64,000 nucleotides of DNA from Nymphaea colorata (taxonomy: Eukaryota > Streptophyta > Magnoliopsida > Nymphaeales > Nymphaeaceae): NCBI RefSeq assembly GCF_008831285.2, contig NC_045150.1, positions 4,660,001 to 4,724,000 of the forward strand, written 5' to 3'. The notes under the pieces were generated by a model. It was not told the DNA's origin, ran no database searches, and was given only the letters and a program-made list of their open reading frames with translations. This document shows positions 1 to 10,960 of this stretch, piece after piece; position 1 is the stretch's first letter, and every line of letters begins with the position of its first letter. Made by a program: the position numbers and the translations under genes.

Positions 1-570
1 TTTTTTAAAGTTTAAACACTCCTCCCTCTCTCTCTTCTTGTATTTAAAGACTCCAAGAAACGTAGGAGGGAGAGATTTTGCACATTTTCATCAAAAATAA
101 CCAAGGATTCATCGATTTGGAAAATATTATCGTTAAATCATGAAAGATGATAAGTTGATAACTATATGTTTTGAACTTATAAAATTGTGATGTAATATAA
201 GTCCTAAAACTCAAAGTCCTAAGACTCTAAGTCTTAACTATAAAATTTTCAAGTTTAAAATTGTGATGGATGCTTATTATGTTATTTTGAATATCTAATT
301 TCTAATTTTTGCATGCGTTGTTGACACACATGAATGTTCCTTATGTATGATGATCTTTTTTATATTTGAATATATTTTTCTTGATTTCTTATTTTTTGTT
401 TATTTTTTCAGATTTTTAATAAATTTTCTCTATTTTTTCTGATTTTTAAATATTTTTTAAAATTAAAAAATTAATTTTACGATACGCTACGCTACGTTTA
501 CGATACGTTACGATACAGCGTATAGGTCAGCCCGACCGATACGCGATACGCTACGCCTTTTATAACATTG
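1..570. mobile_element. Right end of a hAT-like element, truncated by window
   Basis: AT-rich non-coding DNA that finishes in a short GC-richer zone (about 478-560) made of repeated ACGATACG/CGCTACG-type words, then ends at 570 with TTTTATAACATTG. Read from the other strand this end begins CAATGTTATAAAAGGCG, the CA-starting terminal pattern common in plant hAT elements. Immediately after 570 the open frame of a copia reverse transcriptase resumes (IKYKPD...), so the element appears to have inserted into that copia gene. The adjoining CAATCAAG would be the right copy of an 8-bp target duplication. The left end is outside the window, so the assignment is inference. Confidence 0.4.
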
Positions 571-1957
571 CAATCAAGTATAAGCCTGATAGTGGTGTGG
601 ATGGAAAAAAAGCCCGGTTGGTATCCAAGGGTTTTAGTCAGAAATATGGAATTGATTATATGGAAATGTTTGCTCCTGTTGTAAAGATGAAGACTGTCAG
701 GGTTATTATTCTAATATTGGCAGTGGTGAAGGAGTGGCAATTGTACCAACTCGATGTCAAAAATGTTTTTCTGAATGGAGATCTTGAAAAAAAAGTATAT
801 ATGCATATGCCTCCTGGATATGAGATAAGTGAAAAATTCTACAAGTTGAAGAAGGCTCTGTATGGACTCAAACAATCTCGGGCGTGGTTCGAACGTCTCA
901 AAATTATAATGAAGAAGTATATATATCATTAGGGTAATGGGGATCACACTCTCTTTGTGAAAAGAAGGGGGCACAAAGTAGCTATTCTCCTGGTATATAT
1001 CGATGACATGATTGTAACAGAAGACAACAAAGATGAGGTTGTGTGACTGAAGAAACTGTTCGCTACTGAGTTTGACTTCAAGGACCTTGGGAAGTTGAAG
1101 TATTTCCTTGGGATAGAGATTGCTCGATTAGGTATGAGTCTTGTTTTAAATCAAAGAAAGTACACCCTGGATTTGTTAAAGGAGACTAGGAAACTTAGCT
1201 GCAGACCTGCTCCTGCTCCTACTCCCATAGAAGCTGGAAATAAAATCAGCATCAAGGATGGAGAGCTTCAAGATGAAGAAAAAAGAGGGAGATATCGACG
1301 TCTTGTTGAGAAGTTGATTTATGTTACTCTCACGAGACCAGATATTACTTTTGCAGTTAATGTGATGAGTCAATTCATGCATACTCCTTGATGTTCACTT
1401 GAAAGCTGTAGATAGGATATTGTGTTATCTGAAGAAAAATCCGGGTAAGGGCCTTTTGTATGTTAAGCAACATCATCTGGGGATTGAAGGATACTTTGAT
1501 GCAGACTGGGCAGGTTGTACAGATACAAGGAGGTCTACTACAAGCTACTATATTTACTTGAGAGAAAATCTTTTGTTTGGAGAAGCAAGAGACAAGATGT
1601 GCGTTCTCACTCGATTGTTAAGGCAGAATATCGGACAGTTGCTATAGGGGTCTCAGAATTACTATGGTTGAAAGTTCTGTTGTCTAACATAGGGATTGAA
1701 ATTGACAGTCCTATATTGTGATAACAAGTCGGCCAAAAGCTTAGCCAACAATCTAGTGATTCATCAAAGGACGAAGTATGTGGAGATTGATCGTCACTTC
1801 ATCCATGAAAAATTGACTCGAAGGAACTTGTACTCTCATACATTAAATCTGAAGATCAAATTGCCGATGTCTTGACCAAAGCCTTGTCATCCACTTTATT
1901 TGAAAAAATGTATTCAAGTTAGGCATGTTTGACTTTTATGCCCAACTTGAGGGGGAG
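571..1957 (+). pseudogene. Copia E: reverse transcriptase / RNase H remnant
   Basis: Decayed 3' half of a Ty1/copia pol gene. The first block (571-932) encodes the start of the copia reverse transcriptase: KARLVSKGF, then [27 protein letters not shown] and [11 protein letters not shown]. The active-site region near 1000 reads as YIDDM. A second block (1095-1391) carries the KYFLGIEIAR and TRPDITFAVNVMSQF motifs. A third (1399-1720) carries the RNase H motif FDADWAGC-TDTRRST. In-frame stops and frameshifts at about 930, 1045, 1391 and 1650 separate the blocks. It ends with QIADVLTKA and a polypurine tract (GAGGGGGAG, about 1949-1957) directly before an LTR. Gag, protease and integrase are not present here; the 5' side is cut by the hAT-like end at 570. 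Confidence 0.85.
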
Positions 1958-2750
1958 TGTTGACGTCTGTATGATTGGGTCAGGTCTAGGTACCGAAAAG
2001 GGGTAAAGACCGTCGGCCGCAAGTGGACAGGCTGGCTGGTCGCTGGCCGCAGGAAGCAGGCTGGCCGCAGACGCTGGCAGTTGATTGCCGGCAATCATCA
2101 ACAGAGGCTGGCCACAGAACACTAGCAGACACCGGCAGAGTCTGGCCGCAAGAGTCAGGCCACAGGCTGTAGGCACCGGCCGCAGGAGACAGGCAGGTGC
2201 CGGCAGAGACAGGCCGCAGCAAGCAAAGACAGGCTACGGCGGCAGGCTGCAAGGCTCGGCAGGGACTGGCCGAGAGTGGACAGTGCTGCAGGAACGGCCT
2301 CGGCCCGCCTGGCCGAGGGAAGCTGATGTAGGTGCTAGGGAAGAAGCCGAAGGAGCAGGCGAGACGGCCCTCCTGGACGAGTGCGATGGGAAGGTAGGCG
2401 ACGGGCGCGGCCTGCCTGGCCACGCGCTAGGCTGAAATGTTAAGCTCAAGGCCGGCAGTAATGGTGTGCGCTGCTGGCTGGGTCCACAGGCCACGAGGTT
2501 GCCAAGGTTGTGGAGATGTTCACGGGCTGCCTTGGGTGCTAAGGTTGTGGCCGACCCGTGATTGTGTCCCTTAAATATGTCTTGTAACCCTAATTTTATG
2601 AAATGAATGAAGTTTAAGAGAGAGAAAAGGTGTGGCGGCAGCTAGAGAGCACCATCCACTACCTTCTCGTCTCACATGGTTTTTTACCCTCGTTCTTGAG
2701 AGGTTTTTCCACGTTACATTGTGTGTTCGTGTGTGATGCTTGTTTCTACA
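1958..2750 (+). repeat. 3' LTR of copia E
   Basis: It starts TGTTGACG immediately after the polypurine tract at 1949-1957. The first part (about 2000-2450) is unusually GC-rich and built of imperfect repeats of a GGCCGCAGG / GGCAGGCTGG word; the ORFs there are by-products of this composition. The last part contains AACCCTAATTTTATG and a CT/GA-rich stretch. The right boundary is uncertain: CACGTTACA at 2718 or TTTCTACA at 2750 would both give a canonical TG...CA end. No second LTR is in the window. Confidence 0.6.
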
Positions 2751-2964
2751 CAAATATAAACCAAATAATCATAAGATAGATAAGGACATTAATGGCAACC
2801 ATATCTGTTTTACACCTCTTTCATGCCAATCGGACCTGTGTAGATCTGAACTATACAGATCTGATGGCCACCACAAAAGTTCTGTGGAGGTACTGCAGAT
2901 CCACAGCCTTCAAGTAAATTCTGTCTACTGCTAAACAAGTAATATATTTTTTTTTTCAACATAT

Positions 2965-3525
2965 GTGAAGCAAACTTATCAAGGAGTTTGCTATTTGTAC
3001 TATGGGGTAGGAACTCATGTTACAAAAGACAAACTTTTTCCTATTTGGATTATGGGTAGCAAAATGACCAAGGACTTTTCACTTGTTTCAAGATTTTCAC
3101 TCTTCATTAAGAACCATTTCTCTGAAAACATTCAGCATTTCCAATCTGATGGTAGAGATGAATTGTCTTCCAGCAATTTTATTAGTTTCCTCCAAAGTAA
3201 CAAAATAGGTAGAAGTGTCACTTGCTGACATACACCTCAACAAAATGAAATTACTGAAAGAAAGTACCAACATATTGTTGAGAGCACAATTAATAAGATG
3301 CATATCACTAACGTGCCTATGTCTTTGTGGACAGAGGTAATCCATCGTAGTATACATGTGATAAACAGGCTGCCTATGACCATTTTGAAGAACAGATCTC
3401 CATGTTTTTTCACTTTCTAGAGTTCATCCTAACAGCCATGAACTGTGTGTGTTTGGGCATGTTTATTATTTACATATGCTTGATTATTTTCGACATATCA
3501 AGGAATATAACTTTTAATGAACTAA
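2965..3525 (+). pseudogene. Copia integrase remnant (element F)
   Basis: A degenerate integrase core. The ORF to 3228 contains LFIKNHFSENIQHFQSDG, matching the second catalytic Asp region (RTDNG...EF in intact copies). The reading continues through a stop into HTPQQNEITERKYQHIVE (about 3231-3285), the well-known TPQQNGVAERKHRH motif with substitutions, then SLWTEVIHRSIHVINRLP and a CVFGHVYYLHML remnant near 3450. Several stops and a frame change make it non-functional. It lies apart from the E pol remnant and its LTR, so I treat it as a separate fragment. Confidence 0.75.
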
Positions 3526-3568
3526 ACCTTTGATCATCAGCCCACAGATGAGTGAAGCTCTGATACCA

Positions 3569-3998
3569 TGTAAGAAAACAAAACGGAGATACAAACCTAT
3601 ATTCTTAAGTTTTTGGAATTACACGAGAAACTGATATTGTCTTCTCACAATTATCACTCACAAAAGGAAGAAAAAGCAATGCCCTAAGGCATTAAAATAG
3701 TTCACTCAAATGGAGTTCAAATGGCGTCAAAAAAGCCTACATAGAATGGGACCAAACAGCCCCTTAAATAGACTAAAAGAAAGAGCTGTTGGAGACTAGA
3801 CAGCTAGGTACTGGAGTCCCCAATAGCTCCTTCAATAGAGCACAAGAAAAGCAAAAAAAATTGCAGGAAAAATGAGAAAATATACAGGAAAAAATACAAA
3901 ATAATAAAAAATACAGAAACATAAGGGGGGAGGAAATACAAAGGTAATACAATGATTTGTGGAGGAGAATATGATGATTTATGCAGGAAACTCTCACA
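3569..3998 (-). repeat. Probable isolated copia LTR with primer-binding site (element G)
   Basis: On the minus strand, TGGTATCAGAGC (plus 3557-3568), the standard plant copia primer site complementary to initiator tRNA-Met, follows ...TTTTCTTACA. That defines the 3' edge of a 5' LTR at plus 3569. Reading outward, a TGTGAGAG start at 3998 would give a 430-bp TG...CA LTR. No internal coding region in this orientation follows, so the element is truncated. The outer boundary is my estimate. Confidence 0.4.
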
Positions 3999-4284
3999 GG
4001 ATATGCAACCAGGAAGTAAGGCTAACTACTTAGTCCAATTCATTTGTTATTGATCAGAAAAGACATTTATTAGAAAGCTGATAAAAAATGCACCAGAAAA
4101 GAAAGATGAGGCTACAAATACCAATTTATCCAATATTAGCCACAGAACCCTTAACAGAAAGTGAATTGAAAGGGTGCAATATTGAACATGGCATCAGAAA
4201 ATTTGGACTTGTGCTATTTCCTGAGTAAACAACCCTTCCGTCAGAATTACTTTACAATGAGATGGCTGAGATACATTCACCAAC

Positions 4285-4451
4285 CTTTGCACATAAATTT
4301 CGTGTTCCATTCCAGTCCACTTGATCATAGGGTAAAGAAAGAAGCTCATTTCGTAGTTCTAAGACCGTTTCTGTAATACGGCCAACAAACCTCATTCCAT
4401 ATAAAAAGCACATGGGTAAGTACACCATGCGACAGTGACACCACATCCTTC
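4285..4451 (-). CDS. CAS1: Oxidosqualene cyclase (CAS-like), exon 6
   Basis: The 167-nt exon lies between an AG acceptor (4453-4452) and a GT donor (4284-4283). It begins GA AGG ATG TGG, so the G|GA junction with exon 5 restores [10 protein letters not shown] in phase. It encodes [13 protein letters not shown]...LYG.RFVG, then [19 protein letters not shown]. The MWCHCR version of this motif fits cycloartenol synthases; beta-amyrin synthases usually show MWCYCR there and lupeol synthases MLCYCR (family knowledge). By codon count this Trp is residue about 257, where the family places it. No exon encoding the expected next segment (EDLYYPHP...) or the catalytic DCTAE was found between 1 and 4284, so the rest lies outside the window or is lost. 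Confidence 0.9.
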
Positions 4452-5287
4452 CTGCATGAAGAAGCATACAAATAAATAATTTCCGCAGAAAGTCACAGTT
4501 CAAATCCTGCTGCAAACAGAACCTTTATGGAATGTTATTTTAGTGGCACGTCCACAGCGGAGAAGCAAACAGCTGATACTCAAATCCAAGACTGTTCAGA
4601 AATTCCTTAGCTTCTCTTTTAATGGAGTGAATAGACTTGCATGCAAAGTTTCCTTGTTATCACGTTAATTATTAAAGACATAATGGAGAGGGATCGAAAA
4701 ATAGAGTGTTTGTACCACAAATTATTAACGAGACAATTTTTCTCTAGACATTGATGTGTTTAATGAATTTGTTCACACATTGTGACCATACCATTAAACA
4801 AATATCCTCATCAGGAAATTTAATTTCCAAGTATGCAAAAAAGGGTACATAAACTATTATCAATCAGATCCACAATAATTCCACTTATCCGTTTTAACCC
4901 AATCCTCTTTATTTTTTGGGTCCATACCAATATGATAGCTGTACGAGTTCATAATTTTAAATTTATTGAAAGTCCTTAGCCTTGTAGGCATAGTAGCTGT
5001 TCAGTCTATTGGGGTCAGCTGGGGCCTGCGCAAAGTGTTTCTGTCCCATTGTCAGAGATGCTTGTAAATTCTTTTGATAACCCTAAGGAATGATATGGCT
5101 CATAATTTTAATCTCCATTTGGGGATTCTTGGAGGCAGCATGTCCATCCAACAAGAGGAAGGCTAGTTAGCTTCTGCGTTCAGGTAGTCTGTAGCTACAG
5201 TAAGATAATTTCACTGATAAAAGCAATATACTTTTGGTTTTGATGGTTATACATGATTTAGAAAAAGTATGTAAACTTTACTGTTAT

Positions 5288-5516
5288 TGTTAAAATAAGA
5301 ATGTTTATGTTTTTAAGTGGTTCTTTGTAATATTAAAGAGTTATAAGATCTCTTTAATATTTTCTTTATTTTAGATTGATGTAATCTGTAAATCTTCTTT
5401 CTACCCTAATCTCTTTATAATAGAGATTAGGGTTAGTGAATTAAACGTGTTCTTTTCTTCTCAACTCTCACGTCTTCAGCCCCCTCTCTCTCTCTCCACG
5501 TTTCAAGGCTGCAACA
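5288..5516 (+). repeat. Copia A 5' LTR
   Basis: 229 bp, TGTTAAAA...GCTGCAACA. It contains a perfect 12-bp inverted repeat, ACCCTAATCTCT / AGAGATTAGGGT (5403-5414 and 5422-5433), around the loop TTATAAT. A CT-rich tract precedes the 3' edge. It is followed directly by the tRNA-Met primer site. Confidence 0.93.
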
Positions 5517-6366
5517 TGGTATCAGAGTGGGACGTGACTGGCGACGCAACTTGAACAGCCGGCGATAGGCTGCAGACGTCCGTGAATCTGGCGACGTGAC
5601 GTGAACAGCCGGCGACCCTCCTTCTCCTTCTCAGGCTATCTCTTCCACCGTCTTGTTCTCCTTCCTCTTCTTCCGTCTCTTCCCTCTTCTCTTCTCAACT
5701 GTTCTAGTTGACTGATTTCCAGCAACGGAACTAGGTGGAGGAGTCTATTCACGCTAGGAAGTATGCGTGAATAGACTCCAGTCGTCTGGACTCTTATGGG
5801 TTGATGTGGTCTATGATCAAGGCAGCCAAGTGGAGGACTACTCTTTATGATTTTTTTTTTGTGGCAGTTTACGTTGACTACATTTATCTGATGTCATTAT
5901 CCATGATGTGTGAAAATTAATGTGTAGTACAGCTGCGTTAGATACATAAATAGACAAGTTGTTGGTTGGTTAAGACTGGATTTGCTTGTTTCCTGCTGAG
6001 ATCGTGAGGAGGAGCTGCCCTGCCCTGTTCTGAAACAGCCTGTGACAGGCGACAGTCCAGCTCCTTGCCTTGACAACGAGTGGACCTTAGGGTGGGCATT
6101 TGCCCCCCATCTTTTGGGCGTCTGTAGATAATCATCCCAGCAAGCTTCAGTCCATAATTCAGCTCGATCCGAGCTCTGGATGAATTTTGGCGGATTTTAG
6201 AAGATTCAGCCCTGTTCTGCCTTGAAGCTGCCTGCGACCAGTTTTTTTTTATTGCTGTTTTTTGTTGGCCGTGGGTTGCTGTCAACAGTTGGACAGCGGT
6301 TTGCTTGCTCTTGTGCATCTAACGTGGCTGTGTGGGATGTTTGGTCTTGCTGATCAGTCTCTTTTT

Positions 6367-6405
<39 letters not shown>

Positions 6406-6431
6406 CTCTTGCCTGTGGTGGCTGATCCCTT
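5517..6431 (+). other. Copia A 5' leader
   Basis: Primer site at 5517-5528, then about 900 bp of non-coding leader ending in an (AT)n microsatellite (about 6369-6402). The 126-codon ORF on the opposite strand (5938-6318) has no recognisable similarity and is treated as chance. The start codon that copia B uses (ATGGCTGA...) seems to correspond to GTGGCTGA near 6417 here, so the gag start may be lost. Confidence 0.5.
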
Positions 6432-7460
6432 GTGGATAGATTTGCAATAGCTGAAAATCTCAGGACTGATTTTTCTCATAAGGTTAAACGTGGAGCAAAC
6501 CCATTCTCTTATGGTTCTACGGTAAAGTTAGATGGATCTAACTATGATATTTGGTTTCGTGTGTTTATGATGTCAGTGATTGGACATGAGAAGGAGCATG
6601 TTATAGAAGAAAATGAGCCTGTCGAAAAGAGTGGAAAATATGTTTCATGGAAGGGAGATAATAATATTGTCATGTCACGGATCATGAATAGTGTGCAACC
6701 ACAAATCGCATCAACTATTGCATACTATACCTCGGCCAAACAAATGTGAGATTTCTTGAAACAAACTTACTCAAATGACAAGAATGTTAGCAAGATATTG
6801 CAGGTGGAGGAGGAATTACTTAATTTGCAACAGGGTGATCAAAGTCTTGCTCAGTACTTCGCTTCCCTCAAGTTCATCTATGAACGACTTAAAGCATTAC
6901 GTCCCTCATGTCCAACATGTCATAAAACTCATGGTGAATAGTCTATGATTGCGAAGTTTTTACAGGGTCTCTCCCCTGAATATGCTGTAGCAAAGGCTCA
7001 GATGTTGACTGGAGCATAAATCCCTGACCTAGCCGATGCCTACAACAGACTCAGTCGTCTTGCTGTGACCCTTTCTCAGCCCTCTAGTGACTTACAGGCT
7101 TCGGCCTTGGTAGCCTCAAGAGGTCGTGGACGTGGTTCATTCAGGGGGAGAGGCATTGGTCGTGGGTTAGGAGGAGGTAGGGGAAGATTTCAGTGCACCT
7201 ATTGTGGTAAAATAGGACATTTAGAAAACAGATGTTGAGATAAACATGGTCGTCCTTCCGGTGCATCCCTAGGAAGAAATGTTGCATCTAAGCAGGGCAA
7301 GAATTCTTTACCATCTCCTATTGGGTCAGTTCAGGCAGCTTCATCAGTTGTAGATGGGTCTTTATCTCCTTCTCACCCTGAGACAGTGACAATGAGTATC
7401 AACAAGTCTGAGTATGAGGACTTCCTAGCACTCAGATCTTCCCAGCCATCGGCCTCTACT
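6432..7460 (+). pseudogene. Copia A gag (UBN2-type) pseudogene
   Basis: Encodes the copia nucleocapsid precursor: FSYGSTVKLDGSNYDIWF near the start, then MNSVQPQIASTIAYY, SKILQVEEEL and LSPEYAVAKAQML, then an RGRG-rich basic linker. It ends with a CCHC zinc knuckle CTYCGKIGHLENRC (about 7195-7236). Stops at about 6747, 6941, 7017 and just after the knuckle (TGA for the expected Trp) disable it. Copia B has the same order of motifs without most of these lesions. Confidence 0.88.
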
Positions 7461-7765
7461 TGGACCCACACGTGATAAATTGGGAGCCCAAGCCATTAAG
7501 TGTATCTTTATAGGCTACTCCAAAAACCATAAGGGCTACAAATTCTTTGATCCCTTAACTCAAAAAGAGTATATCAGTGCGGATGTCACATTCTTTGAGT
7601 CTCAGCCTTATTATAGCTCTTCTTCCATCCTTCCTGAGATGCCACATCACCAGACCCACTACCTATTCCTCCTATTCCTTTGGAGTCGTTTCCTTCTGAA
7701 TCTCCTTCTAATGTAGTCTCCAAGTTTCGTGATCCTCCGCTGGTCTACACACGTCGACAGGACCT
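7461..7765 (+). pseudogene. Copia A integrase C-terminal fragment
   Basis: Right after gag codons for SQPSAST the sequence jumps to the end of the integrase: DKLGAQAIKCIFIGYSKNHKGYKFFDPLTQKEY-ISADVTFFES. By comparison with copia B and C, the whole protease (DSG), zinc-binding domain and DDE core are absent here. The sequences either side of the junction (near 7456-7461) share a few bases (TAC), compatible with a microhomology deletion. The fragment is then interrupted at 7766 by the solo LTR; its continuation is at 10791-10955. Confidence 0.88.
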
Positions 7766-10700
7766 GTAACGCTCGTTGGTTTTGGCAGGTCGGGTCGAGT
7801 TAGGGTCCAGACCCGAACCCGACCCCCACTCGCGTAAGGAGCCCGACGCGAGGCCCTTCTCCCTTGCCTTTCCCTTTTTCCTCCTTCGTCGTCTCCTGGT
7901 GGTCTCCCGTGACAGCGCAGAGGGAGGAGAAGTGGCGGTCGGTGTGGTGGTGGCTGGATCGGCATCGGCAACGGAGGTGGCAGCGGCGACGGCAGCAGCG
8001 GCTTGGTAAACCCTCTCTCTCTCGTGCGATTTTCCCTTCTCTGCCACTCATGCCCTCTTGTTTTTTTTTTCTCTGCCGCACGTCCCCTCTTCTTCTCTCT
8101 CGCCACTCTCTTTCCCCTTTTCCGTTGGTTCCCTACCGCTCGACCCTCTTCTCACTCACCCGCACTCCCCCACCTGCTCTTTCTCTCTTTTCTCACCCCC
8201 ACTGCCGTTTTCCCCCTTGACCGAACTCCTCCTCTCTCTGTCTCTCCTCTCTGTCAACGTCCCTTTTCTCTTGTTCATTTCAGTTTTTCCCACTACTACC
8301 GTGGGTCTCTCCTAGCAACAAATTTTATGTTGAACTTTTTTGGGCGTGTGTTGACTCTTTCTATTGCATTTTGGGGTTGGATTGCAGTTTAGGGACGTTT
8401 ATCCCCTCTTACCAGCTAGTAGGGCGTATGGTGAGCAGCGACAGCAAGTAATCTCGAGCATTGGCACTTGATCGGACGTGTGAAGTGGTTGCTAGAAGGG
8501 TTGTAACAGTTTGGACGTTTGTTTTGGGGTGAGCGATACCTAATCAAGCTCAAAGTAATAAATATTATCTTCTAAAGCATGTATAATTATTGTTCGAGCA
8601 TGCTAGAGTTTAGAATTGATGATTTTGGGACGCATGTTAGTGATTTTGTTTCTGGGGGAAACTTAGGATTTGCGTTGGAAAGTAATGATTCATGTATTTA
8701 ATGATCGTTTAAGCATGATGGATTAATTTTTGAAGCTTTAAGGAAGCATGGTAGAGATTGTGAGGTTGTGGGGAAGATTTAAAACCGTCTTAGGGAGTGT
8801 AGCGCAGACTTTTGTGAACACGGGTGTATCATGAAGTTAATTAGGGAAAATATACGTATTGAGATGTGACTTGGGGTTGATGTCTTACTTAAAGAACGTT
8901 ATTGAGGAAGGAATTAGTGATGGATTAAATGATGGTTGAGGGTTTTGATATTTCGAGGCAACGTCAAGACGTAAAGGAGGAGGCCTATTGGAGAGCTTGT
9001 TGGTCGACACTACCTGTCGACACCCTCTTGAAGCGACGACACGTGCTTCAAGGATTTTATTTTTGTATTTGTTCGTTTCTGTTTGAATGGTGTAGGTATC
9101 TAGTAGAAACCTTATTCTTGTTTATGTTTGCAGGTGCACCGGGCACATCCCGTCGTCCTTGAGTTCGAAGCTTGAGGCATTTTGAAGAATTTGGTGAGCG
9201 CGCCACAGGTATGGCGACATTCCAGGCAAATCCCTGCCTGGGGCAAATGTTTGATTGTGTGTTCCTAGGATCAAGGGATCCTAGGATTGTGATGTTAATT
9301 GATTGACTGTTTTGTGAATGAGTATATGTATGTTGCTTATATGATATGAATGGGTTAGAAAGATTATTAGTCATTTGTTTTGAAAATGTTACGCATTGGC
9401 ATGTGCATGCTAGAAATGATATCTGTTTAGGACAAATGAGGCGGGGTATCGAGTCGAGTGTCTCCTCGACCCCAATTGTGCATTAGAAAGCATCATAGAA
9501 TGATAACTGCATAGGACAGCTACGAGCCAACCGTAGATCGAGACTACTCTCTGTGGATTGGCTAAGTTTTTCAAAAAGGTGATTGACGTGATTGATGAGG
9601 ATTGATGTGATGATTGATATGAATGTGTATGTTGTTGCATATCCATTGCCATGGGCAATGATGCAAATGGATGCTTTGGAGGGTAGTTGTACCCGTATGG
9701 TATGACAGCTAGCAATGACTGTTACTTTATGTATAGACCTCATGTGGAGGTAATCGAAGGTGTGGGTGCACTCGTGAAGTGTACTAACCTCATGTGCTAG
9801 CCAGTCATCTTGTGAATGTGTAACTATAATGATAAGAATGAATAACTAAGAGATGAGAGGCCAGTGGGATGTGAGGCCAGTGGGAGACGTCCCCCTTATT
9901 TGCCACTGGTCTCGCCTGTCAGAGCGCAGGCGGTGCAAGGCCCCAGGGTTCTATTGTGTGTTGTGCTTGGAGCATTGGGCTCCCGCCTTCCCAACCTGGG
10001 TGTCCTAGGGAAGGCTGAGTATCTCACCTTGGACTTCACACATCCAGGGATGAGTGCTCTACCGCTGCAGCGGGTGAAATGGATCCATACTGTTATGGGC
10101 CACCACGAGGGTTGTCTCTCAGCTGTAGGCCGCCCGCGGTGTGCACGTGCCTATGTTGCACCCATATGAACTGTTAATGTACTAAAGTTAATGAAAATGT
10201 AATGTGTTTGATAGAATGCATGTGACTGACGTATATGTGATTGATATGAATGCAAGTGTTATGTTTAAGCATGCTTCGCATGTGACTGATGTTGTGTTAG
10301 TGTGGCCATCAAGTAGCTTTTACGTGTCGTACTCTGACAAGACATGACGATAGATGGGTTGATATTTGTTCTTTTATTTGAGCCTTACTTGAGAGGGTTT
10401 GGACTTTTCCTGGCTTGTTGCCATACTGCGAAGGCTAAGCCTTCAGTTGTTTTCTTTTTTTCAGGTTTTGGTGGACCCGGGGCAGCAGGCTGAGCAGATG
10501 GCTATACTCATGTCCTACTGGGGAGGTTTTGGGTTTCGGTTTCTGTAGTGCCGGCACGTCGGGTTTTGGTTTTACTGATGCCTTGTTTTTTATTAGGCAT
10601 CGATGTTGTGATTTTGGGGCATTTTTGTCAAATGTACAGTTGAACTGAAATGCTATATAATGGAAAGTTTGCCCCATTGTTTTGAATTGTTTGGCTCATT

Positions 10701-10785
10701 TCTTTTTGAACTATTGTGTAGTCACACCTCGATGTTGGATGTTAGAAAAAAAAATGTTTGAGTGTCAAAAGGTCGGGGTGTGACA
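7766..10785. mobile_element. Probable solo LTR, 3.0 kb, nested in copia A
   Basis: A 3,020-bp insertion beginning TGTAACGC and ending GGGGTGTGACA, flanked by the direct 5-bp duplication GGACC (7761-7765 and 10786-10790). Across it the copia A sequence is continuous (...TCGACAGGACC | CTTCTCATAATCC). It has no gag or pol similarity and no internal LTR pair, so a single long LTR left by LTR-LTR recombination is the simplest reading. The termini and length resemble long LTRs of Ty3/gypsy chromovirus (Del/Tekay) type; that family label and the orientation are inference. ORFs at 7708-8392 come from a GC/CT-rich segment and look spurious. Confidence 0.75.
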
Positions 10786-10790
10786 GGACC

Positions 10791-10955
10791 CTTCTCATAA
10801 TCCTTCGCCAACGGTTTCTCAGGAGGTAAGTACATCTGAAGTGCATAGCCCTAGTCATTTTGATCCCTGTCAAGACTTACCTATTGCTCTTTGCAAAGGC
10901 AGGAGACAATGTATTTTACATCTTATATCTCATTTTGTGTCTGCTGATGGTGTTG
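10791..10955 (+). pseudogene. Copia A pol linker fragment
   Basis: The short stretch of copia A between the solo LTR and copia B corresponds to the linker between integrase and reverse transcriptase (compare LPIALRKGKRQCTMHPISHFVS in copia B, about 17950-18030). It is readable as LPIALCKGRRQCILHLISHFVSADG, with a frame that continues at 19845 after copia B. This shows directly that B entered A. Confidence 0.8.
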
Positions 10956-10960
10956 GTAAA

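Noticed and set aside
2085-2494. Long overlapping ORFs on both strands
   Set aside because: They arise from the GC-rich repeats of the copia E LTR; low-complexity composition and no recognisable motif.
5938-6318. 126-codon minus-strand ORF in the copia A leader
   Set aside because: Lies in a retrotransposon leader, antisense, no similarity to a known family that I can see.
7708-8392. Six overlapping ORFs, Ser/Pro/Arg-rich
   Set aside because: All fall in a CT/GC-biased part of the solo LTR; composition explains the open frames.
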